A stretch of 64,000 nt of DNA from Flavivirga algicola (GCF_012910715.1 NZ_JABBHF010000008.1:186001-250000); one strand, 5' to 3'. Shown: positions 46,703 through 57,285, counted from the stretch's first letter. Notes: generated by a model from the sequence alone, not told the origin. Translations and numbers: made by a program.

Positions 46703-47995
46703 TTACTTGCTTTTTTTAGGGTTAAAAACAGGCAGTAATTTTGTAGAGACTTCACCGAAACCAATACGGGTGCCATCCTTTTCACAAAAACCTCTCATGA
46801 TAACAGTATCGTGATCGTTAATAAACTTACGTTCTGTACCATCCTTCATTTTAAGTGGTTTTTCGCCTTTCCAGGTTAGTTCGAGCATAGAGCCATAGCT
46901 ATCCTCGGTAGGACCAGAAATAGTACCGCTTCCCATCATGTCACCAGAATTTATAGGACAGCCATTAACGGTATGGTGCGTTAATTGTTGTGCCATATTC
47001 CAGTACATATATTTAAAATTCGATTTACTAACAACTGTTTCTTTGGCTCCTTTGGGTTGTATGGCTACTTCTAAATTAATATCAAAACTCTTTTTTCCTT
47101 TATATTGAAGGTAGTCTAGTTGTGGTTTTATGGGTTTAGGTCCCTCGACACGATAAGGTTCTAGAGCATCAAGTGTTACAATCCAAGGGGAGATAGAAGA
47201 TGCAAAATTTTTAGCTAAGAAAGGTCCTAAAGGAACATATTCCCATTTTTGAATATCTCTGGCACTCCAATCATTAAATATAACGAGTCCAAAAATATAT
47301 TCTTCGGCTTCTTCAATAGGAATAGATTCTCCTAAATCGTTAGCATCAGTCGTTATAAATGCCATTTCTAGCTCAAAATCGACCAATTTACTTGGTCCGA
47401 AAACAGGTGCTTTAGCATCTCCAGGCAATGTTTGGCCCTGCGGTCTGTAAACGGGAATCCCTGAAGGAATGATGGAAGAACTTCTACCGTGATAGCCAAC
47501 GGGAATATGCAACCAATTTGGTAACAGGGCATTATCTGGATCTCTAAACATGGTTCCTACATTAGTAGCATGCTCTTTGCTTGAGTAAAAATCTGTATAA
47601 TCTCCAATATGTACAGGTAATTGCATTTCAATTTCATCTAAGCGAAATAATACAATCTCTTTATGCTTTTTGTTGTTTTTAAGTGCTGTGTTTTCAGAGT
47701 CAAAAACCTCTGCAATTCTATTACGTACCAAACGCCATGTTTTTCTACCGTCAGCAATAAAATCGTTTAAAGTATCTTGAAGAAAAATATCTTCTGTTAA
47801 AGGAATGCCTTTAAAATAGCCTAATTGATGTAGAGCACCAAGGTCTATGGCCGTATCTCCAATACGTGTTCCTATGGTAATAATATCATCTCGAGTTAAA
47901 AAAACTCCGAAAGGAATATTCTGTATTGGAAAATCTGAATTTTTATCGACGTGCAACCACGACGTTCTATCTGGATTGTTAGCTGATAATGGCAT
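46703..47995 (-). CDS. fahA: Fumarylacetoacetase
   Basis: 430 residues, the normal length. It cleaves fumarylacetoacetate to fumarate and acetoacetate, the last step of tyrosine breakdown. It has the N-terminal FAA beta-barrel part and the C-terminal hydrolase fold with PVGYHGRSSS, FELEMAFI (metal-binding Glu), IFNDWSARDIQKWEYVPLGPF and GDMMGSGTISGP. A -7-like CAAACCTA (48031-48038) lies upstream on the - strand. No other tyrosine genes are nearby. Confidence 0.95.
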   Translation of the reverse strand: MPLSANNPDRTSWLHVDKNSDFPIQNIPFGVFLTRDDIITIGTRIGDTAIDLGALHQLGYFKGIPLTEDIFLQDTLNDFIADGRKTWRLVRNRIAEVFDSENTALKNNKKHKEIVLFRLDEIEMQLPVHIGDYTDFYSSKEHATNVGTMFRDPDNALLPNWLHIPVGYHGRSSSIIPSGIPVYRPQGQTLPGDAKAPVFGPSKLVDFELEMAFITTDANDLGESIPIEEAEEYIFGLVIFNDWSARDIQKWEYVPLGPFLAKNFASSISPWIVTLDALEPYRVEGPKPIKPQLDYLQYKGKKSFDINLEVAIQPKGAKETVVSKSNFKYMYWNMAQQLTHHTVNGCPINSGDMMGSGTISGPTEDSYGSMLELTWKGEKPLKMKDGTERKFINDHDTVIMRGFCEKDGTRIGFGEVSTKLLPVFNPKKSK

Positions 47996-48162
47996 AACTT
48001 AAAGTCTGTTTTAGTTTATTAAATTCTTATCAAACCTACACATTTTTTTTATTTTAAATGAAAAAATGAATAAAAATATAGATTTTATATAACCGTTAAT
48101 AAAATGGTTAAAAACTTCATCTTAAATAACCCTTTTTTGATGCTATTAACTATTCTATTTCC

Positions 48163-48170
48163 TATTTTTG
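48163..48170 (+). promoter_or_regulatory. -7 box of glyA promoter
   Basis: TATTTTTG fits the Bacteroidetes TAnnTTTG consensus, with a TTG about 23 bases upstream (48137-48139). It lies 28 bases before the glyA start codon. Confidence 0.5.
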
Positions 48171-48197
48171 CCGAATATTTAACGATAATTTAATTTT

Positions 48198-49472
48198 ATG
48201 CAACGCGACGAACAAATTTTTGAACTTATTCAAGCAGAAAAAGAACGCCAATTACATGGTATTGAGCTTATTGCATCAGAGAATTTTGTAAGTAACCAAG
48301 TTATGGAAGCTGCAGGCTCTGTGTTAACAAACAAATATGCTGAGGGCTATCCTGGTAAAAGATATTATGGCGGTTGTGAAGTTGTTGATGAAGTTGAGCA
48401 AATTGCTATTGATAGAGCGAAAGCCTTGTTTGGCGCCGCTTATGTAAATGTACAGCCGCACTCTGGTAGTCAGGCTAATACAGCAGTATACCATGCATGT
48501 TTAAAACCAGGAGATAAGATATTAGGTTTTGATTTATCTCACGGAGGGCATTTAACACATGGATCTCCAGTAAACTTTTCTGGTAAACTTTACAAGCCTG
48601 TATTTTATGGGGTAGAGCAGGAGACAGGTGTTTTAAATTATGATAAAATTCAGGAAATAGCGACTAAAGAGCAACCAAAATTAATTATAGCTGGTGCTTC
48701 TGCTTATTCTCGTGATATTGATTTTGAGCGTTTTAGAGTGATTGCTGATAGTGTTGGCGCAATTTTAATGGCTGATATTTCGCATCCTGCGGGATTAATA
48801 GCAAAAGGTATTTTAAATGACCCGTTACCACATTGCCATATTGTTACAACAACAACTCATAAGACTTTAAGAGGTCCAAGAGGTGGTATAATCATGATGG
48901 GACAGGATTTTGAAAACCCATTTGGAATTACGTTAAAGAATGGAAACTTGCGTAAAATGTCGTCGTTATTAGACTCTGCCGTTTTTCCTGGAAATCAGGG
49001 AGGGCCTTTAGAGCACATTATTGCAGCTAAAGCGATTGCTTTTGGAGAAGCGCTAACAGATGATTTTTTAAATTATCAATTACAGGTAAAGAACAATGCA
49101 GCAGCAATGGCTAAAGCTTTGGTCTCTAAAGGATATAATATTATTTCTGGAGGTACCGATAACCATTGTATGTTAATTGATTTGCGTAACAAAAACTTGT
49201 CTGGTAAAGATGCTGAGCAAGCTTTAGTTAAAGCAGATATTACGGTAAATAAAAACATGGTTCCTTTTGATGATAAATCACCATTTGTAACATCTGGAAT
49301 TCGCTTAGGTGTTTCTGCTGTTACGACGCGTGGATTAAAGGAAGATGATATGGTGGCAATCGTAGAATTGGTCGATGAAGTTATTGCTAATTTCGAGGAT
49401 GAGTCTGTTTTAGAAGCCATCAAGAATAAAGTAAATGCTATGATGAAAGATAAGCCTTTGTTTGTAGCGTAG
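48198..49472 (+). CDS. glyA: Serine hydroxymethyltransferase
   Basis: 424 residues. It is a PLP enzyme converting serine and tetrahydrofolate to glycine and methylene-[14 protein letters not shown] (22-32), [11 protein letters not shown] (51-61) and [14 protein letters not shown] (217-230) are visible, with Lys222 as the PLP lysine. The length is normal. It is alone, with its own promoter and terminator. Confidence 0.97.
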   Translation: MQRDEQIFELIQAEKERQLHGIELIASENFVSNQVMEAAGSVLTNKYAEGYPGKRYYGGCEVVDEVEQIAIDRAKALFGAAYVNVQPHSGSQANTAVYHACLKPGDKILGFDLSHGGHLTHGSPVNFSGKLYKPVFYGVEQETGVLNYDKIQEIATKEQPKLIIAGASAYSRDIDFERFRVIADSVGAILMADISHPAGLIAKGILNDPLPHCHIVTTTTHKTLRGPRGGIIMMGQDFENPFGITLKNGNLRKMSSLLDSAVFPGNQGGPLEHIIAAKAIAFGEALTDDFLNYQLQVKNNAAAMAKALVSKGYNIISGGTDNHCMLIDLRNKNLSGKDAEQALVKADITVNKNMVPFDDKSPFVTSGIRLGVSAVTTRGLKEDDMVAIVELVDEVIANFEDESVLEAIKNKVNAMMKDKPLFVA

Positions 49473-49540
49473 TGTTATGCTGAATTTATTTCGCGCATCA
49501 CATAAAATGTAATGAGAACCTGAAACGAGTTCAAATTGAT

Positions 49541-49569
49541 AAAAATCCTGCTTTTATGCGGGGTTTTTT
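49541..49569 (+). terminator. glyA terminator
   Basis: AAATCCTGC and GCGGGGTTT pair with two G-T wobbles around TTTTAT, followed by six T. It is 70 bases after the stop codon. Confidence 0.7.
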
Positions 49570-49589
49570 GTTTTTGGGCGTTTTAACAC

Positions 49590-49650
49590 GCTTTTCGCTA
49601 TATCTTTTTTCGTGCCTCAAAAAGGATGCCGCTGCAATCGTTAACGCAAT
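49590..49650. repeat. Flavobacterial intergenic repeat (degenerate)
   Basis: A CGCTATATCTTTTTT…AAAAAGGATGCCGCTGCAATC arrangement resembles the imperfect palindromic intergenic repeat common in Flavobacteriia. The central hairpin (CTTTTTT/AAAAAGG) is kept, but the GC-rich tip is short. Identified from memory. Confidence 0.45.
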
Positions 49651-49699
49651 ATTTGCTACTATTGTTTTAAGAACATAAAACTGCGTATCTTATAAAAGT

Positions 49700-50344
49700 T
49701 TAATTGCTTGCTCTCTCATTTTTAATTTTTTTATATAAAACTGTTAGTCCAATTGTAGAAGATAATACGAGAAATAATCCATATTTTAAACTAATGCTAT
49801 TATAATTCATACTAACATAAATATATAAAAGAACATATATTAAGATGACAATTAATTGCCCTATAATAAACTTGAGGTGTTTTTTTATAATTTTTAAGTG
49901 TGTCAATATCAAAATACCCCCAATTGAAATAGAACATATACTTACTAACCAATTGTGAATTCTTATTGTATGATAGTTGATAATTATACTTACGCTTCCA
50001 TCCCAACCAGTTGTGGTTATAACTCTTCCATGTAATTGAGAAGATCCAGAATTAGCTTTAAAAGAAAACCAACCTAGGAAAGAGCTGATTATAACTATTA
50101 AAACGAATATTGTAGGCAAAATCAAATGTTTTTTATCTGTTTGGCTTTCTACAATCTCAATCTCTAACATGTCTAAATCTAAAGCGTCAGAAATCAACCT
50201 TAGCGTTTTAGCTCTTGGATTACTTTCATTATTTTCTATTCGTTGAATTGTTCTTAAATTAACATGAGCCAATTCTGCTAATTCTTCTTGAGATATTGCT
50301 TTTCTTTTTCTTGCCTCTTTAATTTTATTGCCAATTTCTGTCAT
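49700..50344 (-). CDS. XRE-family regulator with four TM helices
   Basis: 214 residues. An N-terminal Cro/C1 HTH (about 4-60, RKRKAISQEELAELAHVNLRTIQRIENNE) is joined to four hydrophobic helices (about 75-95, 130-150, 160-182 and 187-207). It is a membrane-anchored HTH protein of a kind frequent in Bacteroidetes and often solitary. Its target and signal are unknown. Confidence 0.85.
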   Translation of the reverse strand: MTEIGNKIKEARKRKAISQEELAELAHVNLRTIQRIENNESNPRAKTLRLISDALDLDMLEIEIVESQTDKKHLILPTIFVLIVIISSFLGWFSFKANSGSSQLHGRVITTTGWDGSVSIIINYHTIRIHNWLVSICSISIGGILILTHLKIIKKHLKFIIGQLIVILIYVLLYIYVSMNYNSISLKYGLFLVLSSTIGLTVLYKKIKNERASN

Positions 50345-50503
50345 AATTTAGAATTTATTTTTCGCTGTAAAAATATTCTAAAAACACCAATTATATAACG
50401 GTTTCCTTACGGCAATTTTACGACATCTACTGATTTTATAGCGGATTTTAGTTACTTTTTAATCGTTATAGAAAACTTGATAGTAAAATATTATTGAGAA
50501 GTA

Positions 50504-52069
50504 CTAGTCCTCGTCAGGAAACGTAACATGTTGATAAGCTCCTAAGTCTGGGGAAGTTGACCTGTTCACATTTAGTATATCAAAAGGAACTTGTGTAGCA
50601 AAAACAGGAAGCCCTTGATTAATAGCAGCAGATTCCTCACCGATAATTAATTGATTTTGTGATGGATCTTTAAAATGAGGATCTTCGTTAAATATATTCC
50701 CTTCATAGTGATTGGTATCATTTAAATCATAATTCGGACCAGTAAAATTATTGCTATTGTCCTCAAAACGAATTAAACAATTTGTAAACTTAAAATTGAA
50801 TACCACAGCAGCATCTTCAATTTCTTCAAGCTGAATTTCAGGATTATCATTTCCATAGATAATACAATTGTTAAAATTAGCTTCTGTTAAATCTGTGATC
50901 GTAGCATTATCGTCTTCGTCTATTACAAAATTGTTGAGTAATACGGAAGGGAGTTGCCTAAACCCATTATTCCAGTAGTTTGTAAGTGTACTGTGTGTAA
51001 AATTGTATCTACCACCGAAAGTTCCAGCAAAGGATACCAGCCCCGTGTTGTTAATAACAACATTTTCTCCAGCAATGGAAGTATTTCGACCAATAATACC
51101 ATAATTACTAGAATTATAAATTTGTGAATTGGTTATGGTGAGTTTGTCAGAAACCGCATTGGGGTTACCGTCACATAAAATACCAACCGAGGCATTTTTA
51201 ATAGTAGCATAATGTATCGAATTATTGATGCTACCATCCAATAACCAAATAGTTCCCCATTGTCCTGGAACATCAGAGAAGTTAGGTTCTAAACGGTCAC
51301 CTTCAAATATAATTTCATTTTCTAATAGGTCTTGATCGTTGCTAAGTGAACCATTGACCTGTAATGATGCATTATTAGATACGATGATTCCTGAATTATT
51401 ATGAAAATGAATTCTGGCACCAGCCTCTACAGTAAGGGTTTCTCCACTTGGCACGGTTGCAAATCCGTAAATAACATAAGGTTTTTCATTTGTAAAAGTA
51501 AGCTCTGTAGGCAATAATTCGCGACCCTGCAATTCGGTTTCGACCAATTCGCCAGCAATATTTAGTGTCAATGTTTCGATAACCTTGGTTGTATTATCTC
51601 GATTAGGATATATAAATACAGCGTCTTGTACTAAAGTGACCAGTTCTACCTTTTGAAGATTGGCATCGGTATCAAACTCAATTTGATCTTTGTAAAGAAA
51701 ATTACCGTCGGGATTAGGAAAGTTATTAATATCGATAGTCGATTCAACAAAAATAAACAAGCTATCCTTGGCTAATATTTGTACATCTTCAAAAACCTTA
51801 CCAGCCATACCGTCTACATTTAACCTATAATTGGAAGCTTCTCCCAAGGCTAATCTCAGTGAAGGTATAGAAATATCGTCATTACTTCGGTTGTAAACTT
51901 TTAAGTTGTAAGTACTAGAGCCAATATTTGTAAAAACGGTGTCTAGATAAACAGTGTCTTTTGAAAATTCAAGGTTTCCAGTACTTGGAGAAAATTCAAA
52001 ATCTTTACGACAAGAGCTCCAAAGCATTAAAAAAGCTATAGTTAATATAAAATATAAGTAGCGTTTCAT
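50504..52069 (-). CDS. Lipoprotein with right-handed parallel beta-helix
   Basis: 521 residues. A lipoprotein signal with WSSCRKD gives Cys20. An Ig-like beta domain (about 30-130, TVYLDTVFTNIGSSTYNLKVYN) precedes a parallel beta-helix (about 200-500) with repeated N-N-S/N-C turn sequences such as NNSGIIVSNNASLQVNG and GILCDGNP. The end reads SPDLGAYQ, a motif of 'choice-of-anchor Q' proteins. It is probably a surface carbohydrate- or matrix-binding protein. No pectate-lyase catalytic residues could be confirmed. Confidence 0.85.
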   Translation of the reverse strand: MKRYLYFILTIAFLMLWSSCRKDFEFSPSTGNLEFSKDTVYLDTVFTNIGSSTYNLKVYNRSNDDISIPSLRLALGEASNYRLNVDGMAGKVFEDVQILAKDSLFIFVESTIDINNFPNPDGNFLYKDQIEFDTDANLQKVELVTLVQDAVFIYPNRDNTTKVIETLTLNIAGELVETELQGRELLPTELTFTNEKPYVIYGFATVPSGETLTVEAGARIHFHNNSGIIVSNNASLQVNGSLSNDQDLLENEIIFEGDRLEPNFSDVPGQWGTIWLLDGSINNSIHYATIKNASVGILCDGNPNAVSDKLTITNSQIYNSSNYGIIGRNTSIAGENVVINNTGLVSFAGTFGGRYNFTHSTLTNYWNNGFRQLPSVLLNNFVIDEDDNATITDLTEANFNNCIIYGNDNPEIQLEEIEDAAVVFNFKFTNCLIRFEDNSNNFTGPNYDLNDTNHYEGNIFNEDPHFKDPSQNQLIIGEESAAINQGLPVFATQVPFDILNVNRSTSPDLGAYQHVTFPDED

Positions 52070-52157
52070 TAAAAGTAAAATTTTGATGGCTAAAAATATA
52101 ACTTTTGAAGCTAGGATTTAGTATGATACTGCTTAATTTTAATTGAAATACTTCATA

Positions 52158-52883
52158 TCATTTATTTTTTTTAGATTCTTCGAGTATTTTTAAAAATGTG
52201 TTGCTATAAGTTATCAAACTGTCCAGAAGTATAATTTCATTTTCGCTTTTGAGCAATTTTTTATTCAAACTTTTAGCTTCGCAATATTCAAAGAAAAGTT
52301 GTTGGTAGTCTTTGGGTATTTCTAAATCCTTATTAAGGAACTCATCGTTAAAGAGTTTATGGTTAGAAAATAAGGAGTCAAAAGCTTTATGTGATATAAG
52401 AACCACTGCATTCTTTTTTCTTTTTTTCTTTTTGAAAAGCTTACCAATTAATTGTGCTACTCTAACGAAGTCCAGACCATAATTAGAGTATGTGTCATAT
52501 AAATGTGGGTTCGCTTTAGAGTCATTAACTATTTGTTCTTTTATCTGGGCTTTTTCATTCTCGGGGTTAAATTTATTTTTTTGTATGAGTACTTCATTGA
52601 GCCTGTTTATAATTTTCTTCAACTCTACCACCATAATACTATTAAAATGAGAGGTTTCAAGCTTTATGGTTTTTTTATTATAAAATAAGGAATGGAATGA
52701 TAAGGTATCGTTTATAGATGCACTAATAGTAAAATGACCATCATCACCAGTGATTGTTTGGGCATTTTTGCTAAGGTTTACAACCTTGATACCTTTAACA
52801 GTAGCTTCATGATCATAAACTTTTCCAGTGATGTTTTGAGAAAACATCGAAAAAGGCAAAAGGATAAAAATGAAGTATTTCAT
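52158..52883 (-). CDS. Carboxypeptidase-regulatory-like domain protein
   Basis: 241 residues. A Sec signal (1-17) is followed by a CarboxypepD_reg-like domain (about 18-90, ITGKVYDHEATVKGIKVVNLSKNAQTITGDDGHFTIS pattern), then a helical, Lys-rich C-terminal half that includes GKLFKKKKRKKN. It resembles the short flavobacterial proteins with a TonB-plug-like regulatory domain. The role is unknown. It is probably periplasmic. Confidence 0.78.
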   Translation of the reverse strand: MKYFIFILLPFSMFSQNITGKVYDHEATVKGIKVVNLSKNAQTITGDDGHFTISASINDTLSFHSLFYNKKTIKLETSHFNSIMVVELKKIINRLNEVLIQKNKFNPENEKAQIKEQIVNDSKANPHLYDTYSNYGLDFVRVAQLIGKLFKKKKRKKNAVVLISHKAFDSLFSNHKLFNDEFLNKDLEIPKDYQQLFFEYCEAKSLNKKLLKSENEIILLDSLITYSNTFLKILEESKKNK

Positions 52884-53001
52884 TTTTTTGTAGCTAATAG
52901 TTTGTTTTCAAATAAAACCCTTTTTAATCATTGAAAGTAGTACATTAAGATTCTTTAACAGTCATTTTTGTTTATTATTAACATGTAATACCAAATAAAT
53001 C

Positions 53002-53039
53002 AAAAAACCTGACGGATTTTAAAATCTCATCAGGCTTTT
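53002..53039 (-). terminator. Terminator of the gal operon
   Basis: CCTGACGGATTTT and AAAATCTCATCAGG form an imperfect stem, with a T run on the - strand (53002-53007). It follows the galT stop by 33 bases. Confidence 0.7.
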
Positions 53040-53071
53040 GTTAAAATTTGTATTTTCTAAGGAACGAATGT

Positions 53072-54094
53072 CTAAATCAGCTCACGAATCATTCTGGCTG
53101 CTATTTCTGCGGTAATATCACGCTGTGGCGATCCGAACATTTCATAGCCGACCATAAATTTCTTTACTGTAGCACTCCTTAATAGAGGCGGGTAGAAGCT
53201 CATGTGCCAATGCCAATGTTTATTTTCGTTTCCATCGGTTGGCGCTTGATGAATCCCACTAGAATAAGGGAACGATGTGTTAAATAACTTGTCATATGCT
53301 TTAGTCAATACCGAGATTGCTTCAGCATATTCAAAAGCTTCACTGCCGTTCAGTTCTAAAATATTTGATTGCTGTTTTTTAGGAACAATCATGGCTTCGA
53401 ACGGCCAAACGGCCCAAAAAGGAATTAAAACGACAAACGAATCATTTTCGAAAATAATACGTTCCTTCTTTTCTAGTTCTTGAGCTAAATAATCACCTAA
53501 AAGGCTACGCTTATTTTTGTTATAATAGGCTAGCTGTTGTGTATTTTTCTTATCTACTTCATTAGGAAGTGTGGACTGACTCCAAATTTGTCCATGGGGG
53601 TGTGGATTGCTACAACCCATTACAGCACCTTTGTTTTCAAATATTTGAACGTAATTAATATTGGGGTTTTCAGATAACTCCTTATATTCTTTTTGCCATG
53701 CAAAAACAACTTTTTGAATGTCTTTAGCATCCATGTCTGCCAAACTTTTTGAGTGATCTGGACTAAAACAAACCACTTTGCATATCCCAGTTTCACTTTC
53801 AGCAACTAACAAGCCGTCTTCTAGTGAAAAAGATTTAGAATCTTTTTGCAGGGCTGCAAAATCGTTAGTGAAAATAAATACATCTTCATATTTTGGATTA
53901 ACTTCTCCATTAATTCTGGTATTTCCTGCGCATAAATAGCAGGTTTCGTCGTAAGCGGGTCTAAGGTCATTAGAAACTGCTTCATTTTGACCCTGCCACG
54001 GACGTTTGGCACGATGTGGTGATACCAAAACCCATTCGCCAGTAAGTATATTTAAACGTTTATGTGAATAATCTTGTAAATCTGTATTTTTCAT
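53072..54094 (-). CDS. galT: Galactose-1-phosphate uridylyltransferase
   Basis: 340 residues. It transfers UMP between UDP-glucose and galactose-1-phosphate (Leloir pathway). The zinc-binding Cys52 and Cys55 (TCYLCAG) and the HPHGQ active site (165-169, nucleophile His167) are present. It is the last gene of galR-galM-galK-galT, 20 bases after galK. No galE is in this window, so UDP-galactose epimerase must be encoded elsewhere. Confidence 0.95.
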   Translation of the reverse strand: MKNTDLQDYSHKRLNILTGEWVLVSPHRAKRPWQGQNEAVSNDLRPAYDETCYLCAGNTRINGEVNPKYEDVFIFTNDFAALQKDSKSFSLEDGLLVAESETGICKVVCFSPDHSKSLADMDAKDIQKVVFAWQKEYKELSENPNINYVQIFENKGAVMGCSNPHPHGQIWSQSTLPNEVDKKNTQQLAYYNKNKRSLLGDYLAQELEKKERIIFENDSFVVLIPFWAVWPFEAMIVPKKQQSNILELNGSEAFEYAEAISVLTKAYDKLFNTSFPYSSGIHQAPTDGNENKHWHWHMSFYPPLLRSATVKKFMVGYEMFGSPQRDITAEIAARMIRELI

Positions 54095-54114
54095 TTTAAA
54101 TGAATTGTAATTTA

Positions 54115-55263
54115 TTATTTTACTAGGTGAGTCCCTTCCGATAGTTTTATATAGTAAACAGAACAGTCTTTGTCAAATTTATTTTTATAGGCTATAGATG
54201 CAGCTTCTCCAAAAGCTTTCGCCTCATTTTTCGCTACCAGGTTAATGGTGCAGCCACCAAAGCCACCACCCATCATTCTAGCACCTAAAACATGCTCATT
54301 TGCTTTTGCCTGATCTACCAGGAAATCTAATTCTTCACAGCTCACTTTGTATTGATGTTGTAAGCCATCGTGCGATTGAAAAATTAATGCTCCTAATGTG
54401 TTTAAATCATTATCCTCAATAGCTTTTGAAGCTTTTTCAGCACGATTGTTTTCTTGAATAACATACAATGCTTTTTGATAATTTTCGGGTGTTACTTTAT
54501 CTTTTATTGCTTCCAGATCTGCTTCTGTAGCATCTCTCAAAGCTTTAATTCCAAGTAATTCAGAGATACTTTCACAAGCAGAGCGTCTGTCATTATAAGC
54601 ACTGTCAGATAAATTATGCTTAACATTTGTATTGATTAGCATAAGTTGATGGTCTTTAAAATCTATTTTATAGGGTTTAGATTCTACAGTTCTACAATCT
54701 AAAAGCAGGGCATTGTCCTCGATACCAAACATACTTGCATATTGATCCATAATACCGCATTTTACACCTACATAATTATGTTCTGCTTTTTGTGATATTA
54801 GAATCATTTCATGTTTGGTTAACCCTAAATCAAATAATTCATTTAAACCAAAAACCACACTGTTTTCTAATGCAGCAGAAGACGACATACCTGCTCCTCC
54901 AGGAATATCACCTTTAAATACAATATTAAAATTGCCTACCGTTTTGTTTCTATTTTGAATTTCGGCAACGACACCAAATACATAATTTTCCCAACTACCT
55001 TCAGCCAATGGCCTTAATTTATCCAACTCAAATTCTACACGACTATCTTTGTCTAAAGCATAGGCTGTAGATACATTGGTATCGCTTTTTTGTATTGCAG
55101 CGGCAATACCTTTGTCTACTGCAGCTGGGAATACAAACCCATCATTATAATCTGTATGTTCTCCAATAATATTGATTCGACCTGGAGAAAAAACAAGAAT
55201 TGGTTCGGTTTTAAATGTATCGATAAATGTTTTCTTTACATCCTTGATTAGTATTTCACTCAT
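54115..55263 (-). CDS. galK: Galactokinase
   Basis: 382 residues of the GHMP kinase family; it phosphorylates galactose at C1. The galactokinase signature GRINIIGEHTDYNDGFVFP (28-46) and the ATP-binding PGGAGMSSSAALE (121-133) are intact, and a GARMMGGGFGG motif lies near the C-terminus. It lies 22 bases after galM. Confidence 0.96.
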   Translation of the reverse strand: MSEILIKDVKKTFIDTFKTEPILVFSPGRINIIGEHTDYNDGFVFPAAVDKGIAAAIQKSDTNVSTAYALDKDSRVEFELDKLRPLAEGSWENYVFGVVAEIQNRNKTVGNFNIVFKGDIPGGAGMSSSAALENSVVFGLNELFDLGLTKHEMILISQKAEHNYVGVKCGIMDQYASMFGIEDNALLLDCRTVESKPYKIDFKDHQLMLINTNVKHNLSDSAYNDRRSACESISELLGIKALRDATEADLEAIKDKVTPENYQKALYVIQENNRAEKASKAIEDNDLNTLGALIFQSHDGLQHQYKVSCEELDFLVDQAKANEHVLGARMMGGGFGGCTINLVAKNEAKAFGEAASIAYKNKFDKDCSVYYIKLSEGTHLVK

Positions 55264-55285
55264 TTTAGTATACGGTTTTATGTTG

Positions 55286-56170
55286 TTATTTTATTTTTAA
55301 GCTCCAGTTAATGTTATAGGTATTATTGGCATCTAAAACTTCTAAGCCAATATTATTGTTAAAACTGTCTGAAACACCTGTTGTAGGTTCAATAGCTATG
55401 GTGTTTGATTTAGGAGGCGTGTAGGCTTGAAGATAATTATTTTCAGCCGAAGACCCAATTATTAATTGATATTTAGGAGTGTTGAATGTAACTTCATTTG
55501 AATCTAAAACCCAGCAATCGTCTAACTGCTTGTCTTCAATATTGAAAGCCTCCTTTAATTCGAAATCTTCAATTCCCGTTGTAATATTCCTTTCTCCTAA
55601 AACTATTTTTTTAGTACTGTTGAAATTAAGTGAACTATTAAATAAATTGTCACTTAAAAAGTAAGGATGCCATCCTAAAGTAAAAGGAAATGCTTTTGAA
55701 TCTGTATTTTTTACAGATACGTTTAAATTTAAGTTACTTAAAGTGAAAACATATTCTAACTGCATAGTATAAGTGTATGGAAATCCGATAGATAGATCAG
55801 TTTCATTATATTCTAACAGAATAGATGCAGTATCATGATTCGTTTTCTGATCTATTATTTGAAATGTTTTATTATAAACCAATCCATGTAATGCATTGTT
55901 TTCTTCTTTTTGATTTGTTTCAAATTGAAACTCGTTATCATTAAAAGTATAAGCACCATCTTTAATTCTGTTAGCGAAAGGGAATAAGATCGAAGAGGCA
56001 TAGGTATTGGCATATGTTAATGGCGATAAATCCTTTATGATAGCATGGCCGTTTAATGTCAATTCTTGTAAGCTAGCTCCAGAATTAAGGTGAATTTTTC
56101 CATATACCTGACTTTCAGAATTTTCAATTTCTACAATATTTAGTTCTTTGTTATGATTAATTTTATACAC
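55286..56170 (-). CDS. galM: Aldose 1-epimerase (mutarotase)
   Basis: 294 residues. It interconverts anomers of galactose/glucose so galactokinase can use them. His95 (ALHGLVYN), His168 (LGWHPYF) and the Glu in AIEPTTGVSD near residue 260 match the catalytic residues of this family. It starts 19 bases after galR. Confidence 0.88.
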   Translation of the reverse strand: MYKINHNKELNIVEIENSESQVYGKIHLNSGASLQELTLNGHAIIKDLSPLTYANTYASSILFPFANRIKDGAYTFNDNEFQFETNQKEENNALHGLVYNKTFQIIDQKTNHDTASILLEYNETDLSIGFPYTYTMQLEYVFTLSNLNLNVSVKNTDSKAFPFTLGWHPYFLSDNLFNSSLNFNSTKKIVLGERNITTGIEDFELKEAFNIEDKQLDDCWVLDSNEVTFNTPKYQLIIGSSAENNYLQAYTPPKSNTIAIEPTTGVSDSFNNNIGLEVLDANNTYNINWSLKIK

Positions 56171-56189
56171 TGTTTTTTGATTTTGTTTG

Positions 56190-57182
56190 TTATAATGAAT
56201 TCCTGATAATTAACTTATTAGGGTTTTCTATTTTGATTTGTTCTTTGTTTAATATCATTTCCGCTAAACGTTGCCCCATCATATTAAAATCTGTTGAAAT
56301 GGTAGTAATGCCACCTTCAACAATTTCTTTAAGTAGGGTGTCGTTGTATGAGATAACGCCAATATCTTTTACTAATGACAGGTTCTTGTTTTTCATTTTT
56401 TTTATGATTCGAAGTAAATTTTTATCATCTGGCATAATGTATAATTCGCCTTTTTCTAGAATTCTATTTGTTAACGAATTTATAACCTCAAAAGGCATTT
56501 CACTTTCTTTGCAAAATCTTTTAAAACCTTTTAACATCCCTTGAGGTTGCTTGCTTTTAGAAAAAATTAAAACTATTTTGTTGTATTTCTTGATTAGGTG
56601 TGATGCCTTGGTAAGGTTGTTAAAAATTACCTTTTCAAAATCCTGATAAATAGCAGAATATTCTAATAAGTCTTCATGTACTTGATCTAAAATATAGACC
56701 TTATCCTTTGGAAGCTTTTTTATGTCCTTATTTGTATTTGTCAAGTTTGCTGGCATAATCACATAATAATTATAGTCCCCAGCATTGTCATTGATTAATT
56801 TGCTAAAAAAGTTCTTGTTGAAATGATGAAAAAAAGTATCTACTTGAATGTTACCACCTAAATTTTCCAAAAAAGAATTATATAAATCCTCCTTAAAGGA
56901 ATTCAATTCATCAAAAAGCAAGAATATCTTTTGCGTAACATTTACGTGCTCGCTAGCCACATAATACCCCTTTCCAACTACAGATTGAATAATGCCTCTG
57001 TTTTTTAGCTCGTTAAAAGCCATCAAAACAGTATCTCTTGAAAGCTTATGGGCATCTTTAATACTATTAATAGAAGGGATTTGGTCGCCTTTTTGTAAAG
57101 TACCACAAAGTATAGCATTCTCAATTGAATTGATGATTTGCTTATACTTTGGAATACCTATTTCTTTCTTTATTTGTATCAT
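56190..57182 (-). CDS. GntR-type regulator with sugar-sensor domain
   Basis: 330 residues. The N-terminal GntR winged HTH (about 10-78, LQKGDQIPSINSIKDAHKLSRDTVLMAFNELKNRGII) is joined to a LacI/periplasmic-binding-like sensor domain (about 85-330, VGVISYNDTLLKEIVEGGITTIS pattern). It is the first gene of the gal operon and divergent from the symporter. It probably represses both in the absence of galactose, binding the repeated CCTACTAG site upstream. Confidence 0.88.
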   Translation of the reverse strand: MIQIKKEIGIPKYKQIINSIENAILCGTLQKGDQIPSINSIKDAHKLSRDTVLMAFNELKNRGIIQSVVGKGYYVASEHVNVTQKIFLLFDELNSFKEDLYNSFLENLGGNIQVDTFFHHFNKNFFSKLINDNAGDYNYYVIMPANLTNTNKDIKKLPKDKVYILDQVHEDLLEYSAIYQDFEKVIFNNLTKASHLIKKYNKIVLIFSKSKQPQGMLKGFKRFCKESEMPFEVINSLTNRILEKGELYIMPDDKNLLRIIKKMKNKNLSLVKDIGVISYNDTLLKEIVEGGITTISTDFNMMGQRLAEMILNKEQIKIENPNKLIIRNSL

Positions 57183-57220
57183 AATAAATGCTACAAATGT
57201 ATCATTATTTTTTATAAAAA

Positions 57221-57238
57221 CCTACTAGACCCTACTAG
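57221..57238. promoter_or_regulatory. Candidate operator of the gal regulator
   Basis: CCTACTAG occurs twice in direct repeat, 10 bases apart (57221-57228 and 57231-57238). It lies between the regulator start (57182) and the symporter promoter. A -7-like box for the regulator on the - strand is CAAATGTA at 57194-57201. Confidence 0.55.
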
Positions 57239-57285
57239 TTTGCTTTTTTATTTTTCAAAGTCCTATTTTTTTAAAAATTTAATTT